Under the pieces are notes generated by a model. That model ran no database searches and had not been told where the DNA came from. It saw nothing but the letters and a program-made list of their open reading frames with translations. Positions 26,583 to 33,584 of a DNA stretch of 54,567 bases are shown in pieces; the stretch's first letter is position 1; the number at the start of each line of letters is the position of its first letter. The translations under genes and the position numbers were made by a program. Origin of the DNA: Limnohabitans sp. (lineage in GTDB: Bacteria > Bacteroidota > Bacteroidia > Flavobacteriales > Flavobacteriaceae); NCBI GenBank assembly GCA_030053945.1, contig JASGCW010000020.1, forward strand, positions 1 to 54,567, read 5' to 3'.

Positions 26583-27089
26583 ATGAAAAAATTAAATACA
26601 GAAATTTTAATAATTCTTGTACTTTGGCTAAGCATAATTTTATCATTATACTTTAATTTCAAATTTGACATATTTTTTATTATAGGTATTTTTGGAATAT
26701 CAATTGTTTCAGCAACTTATAAAAAATACAATGAAAATAGTTTAGCCATATTATTTCTAATTTTAGTTTTTTCATCATTTGACTTAATAAAATTTAGTTG
26801 TGCATTTGGCATTAATTTAGGAATAATAAACATCATTAGTTTTAGTTTATTACTAATTTTAGTCTATAAAAGACGAAACGAATTTTTTGCATTAAAAAAT
26901 AAATGGTTTGGTGAAACTTTTGATGAACAAGAAAATGGAAAAATAACGAGAATCGAATTCTTTAAAAAAGAATTTAATCATTTATCAGAGACTGAACTTA
27001 ACAAAAAACTGAATGAAGAGGTGTTAACCAAGGAAGCTAAAACTGCAATTATAGAAATTCTTAAATTGAAAAAAGGTCAAACAGAATAA
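26583..27089 (+). CDS. Small membrane protein of unknown function
   Basis: 168 residues. The first ~110 form four hydrophobic segments (about 8-26, 28-44, 53-70, 77-95), so it is an integral inner-membrane protein. The last ~55 are soluble, with ITRIEFFKKEFNHLSETELNKKL and an Ala/Ile/Leu helix, and end in Lys-Lys-Gly-Gln. No known family. It sits directly after the 25899 lipoprotein gene and may be co-transcribed with it. 154 bases with nothing convincing follow (only a 26-codon ORF). Confidence 0.68.
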   Translation: MKKLNTEILIILVLWLSIILSLYFNFKFDIFFIIGIFGISIVSATYKKYNENSLAILFLILVFSSFDLIKFSCAFGINLGIINIISFSLLLILVYKRRNEFFALKNKWFGETFDEQENGKITRIEFFKKEFNHLSETELNKKLNEEVLTKEAKTAIIEILKLKKGQTE

Positions 27090-27243
27090 GTCTCTAATAG
27101 TTACCACAAGTTTGTTTCAAACAATTGAAAATTATAGAAAACTGATGATTAAAAGAGAATTCAAGACGAAATCAAACCGAGAAAGCAAACCATTATTGTA
27201 TCGATTTATCGGTAATTACCTATAACAAATAATTATTAAACAT

Positions 27244-27894
27244 ATGCCAAATAAATTTACAGTACTATTTCTTTTACTTTATATGAATATTTTTTCGCAA
27301 GAAAAAATAAAAAACAATGATGATGGAATAGATACGATTACAAGTCATACTTCAGAAACTGGCAAAGTTGAAAATAGAATTTACAATTGCGGTAGCTTCA
27401 AGTGGAAAATAAAAATACCTGAGAACTATTTTTTAACTGAAGAAAAAGAACTTGAAAAATTAGAAGAAAAGGGCAACGAAGAAATAAAAAAAAATCTTCA
27501 AAGAAACATCAGAATTCAAAACAGAAGACACTTGATTGGTTTTAAACTAGACAACCAAAATACTTTTTCTGCAAGTTTTAACCCGCTAGATAAAACTCAA
27601 AAAATCACTTTAGACGAACACCAAAAATTAATTCTCGAATTGTTAAAAAAAGCATTTTCTAAAATTGAAAATGCAAAATTTGAATTCAAAACTTCAAAAG
27701 AAAAACTTGGTGATTATCAATTTTACAAAATAAAAGTTGAAGGCTATAACAAATTAGATAACAAATTAGTAATCACACAAATTTATTACAATAGTTTCAT
27801 AAAAGAAAATTTATTTGGAGTCCTGATAACGTATAATTCTGCAAGTCAAGGAGAATTATTAGAAACTAATTTTTTAAATTCTTTAAACAATTAA
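27244..27894 (+). CDS. Secreted protein of unknown function
   Basis: 216 residues with a signal peptide ending at IFSQ (about residue 19). The mature chain has an N-terminal acidic segment, then FKWKIKIPENYFLTEEKELEKL, a central EKGNEEIKKNLQRNI helix, and a strand-rich C-terminal domain with KIKVEGYNKLDNKLVITQIYYNS and LFGVLITYNSASQGE. The general pattern resembles small periplasmic beta proteins that carry a 'photosystem-II-P-like' fold, but I cannot assign a family. The same outline is seen in the 43174-43704 protein; relatedness there is only suspected. Confidence 0.68.
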   Translation: MPNKFTVLFLLLYMNIFSQEKIKNNDDGIDTITSHTSETGKVENRIYNCGSFKWKIKIPENYFLTEEKELEKLEEKGNEEIKKNLQRNIRIQNRRHLIGFKLDNQNTFSASFNPLDKTQKITLDEHQKLILELLKKAFSKIENAKFEFKTSKEKLGDYQFYKIKVEGYNKLDNKLVITQIYYNSFIKENLFGVLITYNSASQGELLETNFLNSLNN

Positions 27895-27972
27895 AAACAC
27901 AAAAAAACAACAGTTTTGCTGTGTTGCTGTTGAATGATAACCTAATTTGCCTTTTGACAGACTAATAATTTT

Positions 27973-28553
27973 ATGAGAAAAACAAACTATTTTATATTGA
28001 TATTAACAATAACTTTTTCTTGCTTCGATAAAAAAACGAAACTAAAAATATTAAAACTAAAAATATGGTTTCTGACACAGTTCTTAAAACAGAAGAACCG
28101 AATGAACTAGAAAACATTTCCGATTGTGTGTTTGATGATAATTACAAAAAGATAACCAAAGAATGGTTAAATGTAGCTGATATAAAAAAATATACTTGGA
28201 ATTCAAAAATCAACAAAGCTACATTGATTTATGAGGGCGATACTTTAACACTATACAAAGGAGGTTGTAATCATTTTATTAGTTCGATAGAAATTAAAAC
28301 TGGTGTTTATCCAAATGAAACGTTGGACAGTACTTTAATAAAAAAAATAAATAATATAGCTTGCAAATTTAAATTTGACAATTATTGTAACAAACTCATT
28401 CAAGGTAAATTTAAAAAAATTGATAATGGTAAATCATCATTTTTTTTAGAATTTGAAGACGATAATCCAGAAGACAATTTAATTTTTGAAGGAATTCAAA
28501 TTTTAGTTAAAGAAAAAATGACAACTATTAAAATATCAGAATATTATAATTAA
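27973..28553 (+). pseudogene. Lipoprotein gene with a one-base frameshift in a poly-A tract
   Basis: The ATG at 27973 opens a lipoprotein signal, MRKTNYFILILTITFSC, then FDKKTK. In that frame translation soon ends. From 28065 a 162-residue ORF runs to 28553 in a different frame with no signal of its own. Adding one A to the seven-A run at 28030-28036 joins them into a 193-residue lipoprotein whose linker reads DKKNETKNIKTKNMVSD. The tract and the start match a lipoprotein otherwise normal for this organism. It may be a true pseudogene, phase-variable slippage or a sequencing error; the sequence cannot tell. The mature domain (NISDCVFDDNYKKITKEW through ILVKEKMTTIKISEYYN) has four Cys and no recognised family. 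Confidence 0.75.
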
Positions 28554-28673
28554 AACCTACTTTTATAGTGATATGAAGATACATTAATATAATTTCATAC
28601 TAAAAACTATTATTTTTAAAATAAAACTAGCAATTACAAATCAATACAAAACAATTATCAAATTTTAAAAAAT

Positions 28674-29147
28674 ATGACATTATACATTTTCTTTTTACTT
28701 ATTATCGCAATTGGAGCATATTTTGCTACCAAAAATGGCAATAACACTAAATCTAACATCAAAAAAAATGCTAATGAAGAAGAAAATGACTTTATGGCAA
28801 AAATGGATGCGATGATAAAAATGATTAAAGAAGAAGAAGGCTCTGATTGTGATGAATTACCTAATCACATCGGAGAGTTTGGATATTCAAAAGATAACCC
28901 AATACCATTAACTAGTGTTTCTGAATCAAGAAAATACTTAAGTAGATTAATTTACATTAAACCAGGTTCATCACAATATACTTGGCAACGAACAGGCTCA
29001 ATGCATAGTACTATTGTAAAAGCCCCTATTGATGAATACAATTTACTAGATACTGATTCCAATGTTGTTAAAACAATTTACATTTGGCCTTACAATCGAG
29101 TAAACTCAAAAAAAGTTCCAGAGGGATTTGGCTTAATGGATGAATAA
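28674..29147 (+). CDS. Membrane-anchored protein of unknown function
   Basis: 157 residues. Residues 1-19 (MTLYIFFLLIIAIGAYFAT) are an N-terminal anchor, followed by a short Asn/Lys linker and an acidic helix. The soluble C-terminal domain begins DELPNHIGEFGYSKDNPIP and contains SRKYLSRLIYIKPGSS, APIDEYNLLDTDSNVVKTIYI and a final PYNRVNSKKVPEGFGL. I have seen this arrangement in a Bacteroidota hypothetical family, but the name and function escape me. It ends the unknown-envelope run and is followed by a bidirectional terminator. Confidence 0.72.
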   Translation: MTLYIFFLLIIAIGAYFATKNGNNTKSNIKKNANEEENDFMAKMDAMIKMIKEEEGSDCDELPNHIGEFGYSKDNPIPLTSVSESRKYLSRLIYIKPGSSQYTWQRTGSMHSTIVKAPIDEYNLLDTDSNVVKTIYIWPYNRVNSKKVPEGFGLMDE

Positions 29148-29193
29148 ATTCAAAAATGCCTAATAAAATTTACAATTTTTAAATCAGATAGAA

Positions 29194-29225
29194 AAAAAGA
29201 GCTTGACCTAAATCAAGCTCTTTTT
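29194..29225. terminator. Bidirectional terminator between convergent genes
   Basis: A 13-bp perfect stem, AAAAAGAGCTTGA with TCAAGCTCTTTTT, and a six-base loop, with A and T tracts on both sides. Confidence 0.88.
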
Positions 29226-29244
29226 GAATATTAAAACTCATTTC

Positions 29245-29580
29245 TTATTTAAAAACCACTGCAAAAGCATAAATTTTTCCTATTATTAAATCACCTTGTG
29301 TAAGCTGAACTCTGTCCAATCTATCCTTTATGTGATTTTTAACTTCATTATCTTTTGTGCTTACATCTAAGATTACAATTTCGCCATCAGAGTTTACAGT
29401 AAAATATACTCTTACCGTATTAACATTTTCAAACTTATCTTCAACTATGCAATTAGTAAGATATTCTTTGATTTGTGTCATTGCTTTAGGAAAATCTTCA
29501 ACAGGAGAAAAACCATTAGCAAATACCATACTTGTGCTCATTAAAAATACTAAAATCGAAAATTTGATTACTTTTTTCAT
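29245..29580 (-). CDS. Small secreted protein with a TonB-C-like domain
   Basis: 111 residues from the ATG at 29580; an upstream ATG at 29604 is only two bases downstream of the -7 box, so it is not used. The signal peptide is MKKVIKFSILVFLMSTSMVFA. The mature ~90 residues show the strand pattern V.VYFTVNSDGEIVILDVSTKDNEV..HI..RL typical of the C-terminal domain of TonB (a small alpha/beta fold), without the proline-rich spacer or membrane anchor of TonB itself. Probably periplasmic. Exact role unknown. Confidence 0.75.
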   Translation of the reverse strand: MKKVIKFSILVFLMSTSMVFANGFSPVEDFPKAMTQIKEYLTNCIVEDKFENVNTVRVYFTVNSDGEIVILDVSTKDNEVKNHIKDRLDRVQLTQGDLIIGKIYAFAVVFK

Positions 29581-29606
29581 TGTGTTATTTATTTTGTTTG
29601 ACAAGT

Positions 29607-29614
29607 CAAAGGTA
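29607..29614 (-). promoter_or_regulatory. Promoter -7 box of the TonB-C-like gene
   Basis: The minus strand reads TACCTTTG, an exact TAnnTTTG match, 27 bases before the ATG at 29580. It decides the start codon. Confidence 0.6.
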
Positions 29615-29838
29615 TGTCCATAATAAAGATTAAACTATAGCTAATCAATTCTTTAAAAAAAGGATAACACTAAAAAAATGTCAAAATTTACAATTCTAAT
29701 GCATTTCAAAAAAAGATGAGTATTTTTTCATTTTTCACAATAAAAAAAGTTAAAACAGAATAAAATTCAAAAATAACAGTAATCAACAAGTTAATAATAA
29801 AAAATTCACAAAACACAAGTTAACTATATGGTAACAAA

Positions 29839-29860
29839 AAATCCTGCCGAAGCAGGATTT
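29839..29860 (-). terminator. Terminator of sucC
   Basis: A 9-bp stem, AAATCCTGC with GCAGGATTT, and a CGAA tetraloop; on the minus strand it ends in a U tract (A run 29836-29841). Confidence 0.88.
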
Positions 29861-29884
29861 ATATATTTAAAATACGATGTAAAA

Positions 29885-31078
29885 TTATGACAAAGCCGCT
29901 TTAACTTGATCTGCTGCCTCTTGGAATTGAACCGCAGATAAAATTGGCATACCTGAATTATCAATTAATTCTTTAGCAATTTCAGCATTTGTTCCTTGTA
30001 AACGAACAATAATTGGCACTTTGATATCGTCACCCATATTTTTGTAAGCATCTACAACACCTTGTGCAACACGGTCACAACGAACAATACCACCAAAAAT
30101 ATTAATTAAAATTGCTTTTACGTTAGGATCTTTTAAGATAATACGGAAAGCAGTTTCAACACGTTTAGCATCAGCTGTACCTCCTACGTCAAGGAAATTT
30201 GCTGGCTCATAACCTGCATATTTAATTAAGTCCATAGTTGCCATTGCAAGACCAGCACCATTAACCATACACCCTACTGTACCGTCAAGGTCAACATAGT
30301 TTAATCCAGCTTCTTTAGCCTCTACTTCAATTGGACGCTCTTCTGTAATATCACGCATTTCTGCTAAATCAGCATGGCGGAATAATGCGTTATCATCTAA
30401 AGATACTTTTGCATCTACAGCCATAATTTTATTATCAGAAGTTTTTAATACTGGGTTGATTTCAAACATAGATGAATCTGAACCAATATATGCTTTGTAT
30501 AAAGCATCAACGAATTTTATCATTTCTTTGAATGCCTCACCAGATAATCCTAAATTGAAAGCTATTCTACGAGCTTGAAAACCTTGCAAACCTACAGCTG
30601 GATCAATTTCTTCTGTAAAGATTTTATCTGGAGTATGTTCTGCTACTTCCTCAATATCCATTCCACCTTCTGTAGAATACATAATCATATTACGTCCAGT
30701 ACCTCTATTCAAAAGAACCGACATATAGAATTCTTTTGTTTCACTTTCTCCTGGATAGTAAACATCTTCAGCTACTAGTACTTTATGAACTCTTTTCCCT
30801 GTTGGAGGTGTTTGAGGTGTAATTAAGTCCATTCCAATAATTTGACCAGCAATTTCTTGAACTTGATCTAAATTTTTAGCTAATTTAACTCCTCCTCCTT
30901 TTCCACGTCCACCAGCGTGAATTTGAGCTTTGATAACATGCCAACCTGTACCAGTTTCAGCAGTCAATTGTTTTGCTTTTGCTACAGCTTCTTCTGCATT
31001 ATTTGCAACATAACCACGTTGCACACGCACTCCGTAGCTAGCTAATATTTGTTTCCCTTGATACTCGTGTAAATTCAT
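29885..31078 (-). CDS. sucC: Succinate-CoA ligase, ADP-forming, beta subunit
   Basis: 397 residues (E. coli SucC has 388). The N-terminal ATP-grasp fold begins MNLHEYQGKQILASYGV, with the nucleotide-binding loop KAQIHAGGRGKGGGVKLA, MYSTEGGMDIEEVAE, the metal site FEINPV and VDAKVSLDDNA. The C-terminal CoA-ligase-like domain has VDLDGTVGCMVNGAGLAMATMD, NFLDVGGTAD and LINIFGGIVRCDRVA. It catalyses succinyl-CoA + ADP + Pi to succinate + CoA + ATP in the TCA cycle with SucD, which is not adjacent here. The mRNA carries a perfect palindrome in its short 5' leader (31102-31115), a possible stability or control element. Confidence 0.97.
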   Translation of the reverse strand: MNLHEYQGKQILASYGVRVQRGYVANNAEEAVAKAKQLTAETGTGWHVIKAQIHAGGRGKGGGVKLAKNLDQVQEIAGQIIGMDLITPQTPPTGKRVHKVLVAEDVYYPGESETKEFYMSVLLNRGTGRNMIMYSTEGGMDIEEVAEHTPDKIFTEEIDPAVGLQGFQARRIAFNLGLSGEAFKEMIKFVDALYKAYIGSDSSMFEINPVLKTSDNKIMAVDAKVSLDDNALFRHADLAEMRDITEERPIEVEAKEAGLNYVDLDGTVGCMVNGAGLAMATMDLIKYAGYEPANFLDVGGTADAKRVETAFRIILKDPNVKAILINIFGGIVRCDRVAQGVVDAYKNMGDDIKVPIIVRLQGTNAEIAKELIDNSGMPILSAVQFQEAADQVKAALS

Positions 31079-31101
31079 AATAAAGATTTTGACTTATTAA
31101 T

Positions 31102-31115
31102 CCCGAAGCTTCGGG
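31102..31115. promoter_or_regulatory. Palindrome in the 5' leader of sucC
   Basis: CCCGAAGCTTCGGG is a perfect 14-bp palindrome between the sucC promoter box (31120-31127) and the ATG at 31078. In the mRNA it would lie within the first ~20 bases and could fold. A related element, followed by the same GCACA-like tail, occurs at 54297-54320. Confidence 0.6.
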
Positions 31116-31119
31116 TGCA

Positions 31120-31127
31120 CAAAAATA
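31120..31127 (-). promoter_or_regulatory. Promoter -7 box of sucC
   Basis: The minus strand reads TATTTTTG, an exact TAnnTTTG match, 41 bases before the ATG at 31078 and five bases before the palindrome. Confidence 0.55.
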
Positions 31128-31296
31128 ATAATTTCTATAAGAATACACACTTTATATTATTCTTTTTTATACTCCATAGAATTTGAAAATCAAAATAAAA
31201 TGTTATAAATATAACAAAATGTTGTTTTTTAATTAATTTCAATTATTTTCTTTAGGTTCTAAAAAGAAGATTATACTTTTACAAAAAATAATAGAA

Positions 31297-32502
31297 ATGG
31301 AATCACAACAATTATTACAAATTGCCAATGAATTTGGAGCTCCTATTTATGTGTATGATGCTCAAAAAATTGAATCGCAGTATCTCAGATTACTAAATGC
31401 TTTTTCAAAAATTGAACGAAAGCAAATAAATTATGCTGTAAAAGCTTTATCAAACGTTTCTATTTTAAAATTATTCAAAAAATTTGATTCTGGATTAGAT
31501 ACCGTTTCCATTCAAGAAGTACAATTAGGATTATATGCAGGCTTTTCTCCTAATAAGATAATGTACACCCCAAACGGAGTTTCTCTTCAAGAAATTGAAG
31601 AAGTTGCAGCACTAGGAGTTCAGATAAACATTGATAATTTATCTATTTTAGAACAATTTGGATCAAAACATCCTAAAATTCCAGTTTGTATAAGAATTAA
31701 CCCTCATGTAATGGCAGGAGGAAATACAAATATTTCTGTTGGTCATATAGACAGTAAATTTGGAATTTCCATACATCAACTACCGCATATTTTCAGAATT
31801 GTAGAAAACACAGGCATGCATATAAATGGTATCCATATGCATACAGGTTCAGATATATTAGATATTGAGGTATTCTTATATGCTTCAGAGATATTATTTG
31901 AAAGCGCTAAACATTTTAAAGATTTAGATTTTATAGATTTCGGTAGCGGTTTTAAAGTACCTTATAAAAAAGGAGATATTGAGACTGATGTTGAAGAACT
32001 TGGAAAAAAATTAAGCAAACGTTTTTTAGCTTTCGAAAAAGAATATGGAAGAGACTTAACTTTGATATTTGAGCCTGGAAAATTTTTAGTGAGTGAAGCA
32101 GGTTATTTTTTAGCAAAAGTAAATGTAGTAAAACAAACAACCTCAACTGTTTTTGCAAGTATAGATACTGGCTTCAACCATCTTATAAGACCTATGTTAT
32201 ATGGTTCTGAACATCAAATCGAAAACATTTCTCATCCTAAGGGAAAAGAACGTTTTTACTCTGTAGTAGGTTATATATGTGAAACCGATACATTTGCTAC
32301 CAATAGAAAAATTTCGGAGATTAAGGAAGGTGATATTTTAGCTTTTAGAAATGCAGGTGCTTATTGTTTCTCTATGTCGTCTAATTATAATTCTCGCTAT
32401 AAACCCGCAGAAATTTTATGGCTTGACGGAAAAGCAAACTTAATTCGTACCCAAGAAACATTTGATGATTTACTAAGAAACCAAATTGAGATTACTATAT
32501 AA
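31297..32502 (+). CDS. lysA: Diaminopimelate decarboxylase
   Basis: 401 residues of fold-type III PLP enzyme. The PLP-binding lysine is in NYAVKALSN (about residue 49). Other signatures: HMHTGSDI (substrate/PLP phosphate region), EPGKFLVSEAG, the active-site Cys motif YICETDTFA, and GAYCFSMSSNYNSRYKPAEIL. It converts meso-diaminopimelate to lysine, the last step of lysine synthesis, and thus also draws on the cell-wall precursor. It stands alone, with a near-consensus promoter (TACTTTTA at about 31274-31281) and a bidirectional terminator. Confidence 0.95.
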   Translation: MESQQLLQIANEFGAPIYVYDAQKIESQYLRLLNAFSKIERKQINYAVKALSNVSILKLFKKFDSGLDTVSIQEVQLGLYAGFSPNKIMYTPNGVSLQEIEEVAALGVQINIDNLSILEQFGSKHPKIPVCIRINPHVMAGGNTNISVGHIDSKFGISIHQLPHIFRIVENTGMHINGIHMHTGSDILDIEVFLYASEILFESAKHFKDLDFIDFGSGFKVPYKKGDIETDVEELGKKLSKRFLAFEKEYGRDLTLIFEPGKFLVSEAGYFLAKVNVVKQTTSTVFASIDTGFNHLIRPMLYGSEHQIENISHPKGKERFYSVVGYICETDTFATNRKISEIKEGDILAFRNAGAYCFSMSSNYNSRYKPAEILWLDGKANLIRTQETFDDLLRNQIEITI

Positions 32503-32503
32503 T

Positions 32504-32533
32504 AACAAATGCCTGTTTTAGCAGGCATTTGTT
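32504..32533. terminator. Bidirectional terminator between lysA and the metallopeptidase gene
   Basis: A 12-bp perfect stem, AACAAATGCCTG with CAGGCATTTGTT, around a six-base loop, with T-rich sequence on its right side. Confidence 0.85.
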
Positions 32534-32536
32534 CAT

Positions 32537-33394
32537 TTATTTTAACTCAGCAAAAGTATCTCCTTGTCGTATATCACCAGTTTTATACCCTTTCATAAAC
32601 CAAGATTTTCTTTGCTCTGAAGTTCCGTGTGTAAAAGAATCTGGGTTTACATAGCCTTGCATTTTGCTTTGTATTGCATCATCTCCTACTGCTTGAGCAG
32701 CACTCAAAGCTTCATCTATATCATCTGCTTCTAAATATTGCTGATTTTGTCTTGCCCAAACTCCAGCATAAAAATCAGCTTGTAGTTCTAACGCAACCGA
32801 AAGTTTATTACCTTGAACTTCATCTACTCGTTGCTGCAATTGTGAAACCTTACCTGAGGTACCCAGTACGTGTTGAATATGATGACCTACTTCATGTGCA
32901 ATTACATAAGCTATGGCAAAATCTCCTCCTTTTGCACCAAAACGTGTTTTTAGTTCTTGGAAAAAATTAAGATCCATATATACTTTTTCATCTCCCGGAC
33001 AATAAAATGGCCCTGAAGCAGCCGTTGCTGAACCACAAGCTGTTTCAACTGCATCTGTAAACAAAACCATTTTAGGGTTTCTATATTCAATATTATTTTC
33101 AGCTAATACTTTATTCCAAGTATCCTCGTTGTAAGCAAAAACCGTTTTAACAAATTTCCCCAGTTGAATTTCCTCAGGCGTAAGCTCTTTTTGCTCACCA
33201 GAAGAAGTTGTTGTTTGTTGCTGATTCATTTGCTCTAACATAGGGGTAATCATTTGACCAGTTTTGCCCCCAAAGAGATTTAATAATAATATAATAATTC
33301 CTAACGCTCCACCTCCAGCTACTATTTTTCCACGAGAAGACATTCCTCTTCTATCTTCAACATTATCACTTTCTCTATTACCTAACCATTTCAT
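32537..33394 (-). CDS. ypfJ: Neutral zinc metallopeptidase, YpfJ/KPN_02809 family
   Basis: 285 residues. The N-terminal MKWLGNRESDNVEDRRGMSSRGKIVAGGGALGIIIL is the standard YpfJ opening: charged, then one membrane helix (about 25-42). A Gln/Thr-rich linker follows. The extracytoplasmic peptidase domain has zinc motif HEVGHHIQ (about residues 166-173) and ELQADFYAGVWA (third ligand). FYCPGDEKVYMDLNFF and the closing DSFTHGTSEQRKSWFMKGY are also diagnostic. The physiological substrate is unknown. The gene is convergent with lysA. Confidence 0.92.
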   Translation of the reverse strand: MKWLGNRESDNVEDRRGMSSRGKIVAGGGALGIIILLLNLFGGKTGQMITPMLEQMNQQQTTTSSGEQKELTPEEIQLGKFVKTVFAYNEDTWNKVLAENNIEYRNPKMVLFTDAVETACGSATAASGPFYCPGDEKVYMDLNFFQELKTRFGAKGGDFAIAYVIAHEVGHHIQHVLGTSGKVSQLQQRVDEVQGNKLSVALELQADFYAGVWARQNQQYLEADDIDEALSAAQAVGDDAIQSKMQGYVNPDSFTHGTSEQRKSWFMKGYKTGDIRQGDTFAELK

Positions 33395-33584
33395 ATTTTT
33401 AAATTTTATTTGTTTGTTATGATTTCAAAGTATCAGGAGTTCTCTTTAAACAATTTAATTTTATTATACATTGAAATAAAAAATCTTGTATTTAACTTAT
33501 TTTCAATAGTATATTATAAAATCATCATTAGTAGAGATTTTTATATTTTAACTTTTTTTCGCTAACTAAAAATATAACATTTCT

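Larger units (their letters stand above)
29581..29884. other. 304-base intergenic region upstream of the TonB-C-like gene and downstream of sucC
   Basis: On the minus strand the region holds the promoter of the 29245-29580 gene (box at 29607-29614) at its left end and the sucC terminator (29839-29860) at its right end. The stretch in between, about 29620-29830, is extremely AT-rich with scattered poly-A and poly-T runs; I see no ORF, tRNA or hairpin there. Confidence 0.6.

Noticed and set aside
27145..27225. A 26-codon ORF in the gap between the membrane protein and the secreted protein genes
   Set aside because: Too short, no promoter box or conserved feature, ordinary for AT-rich non-coding DNA.
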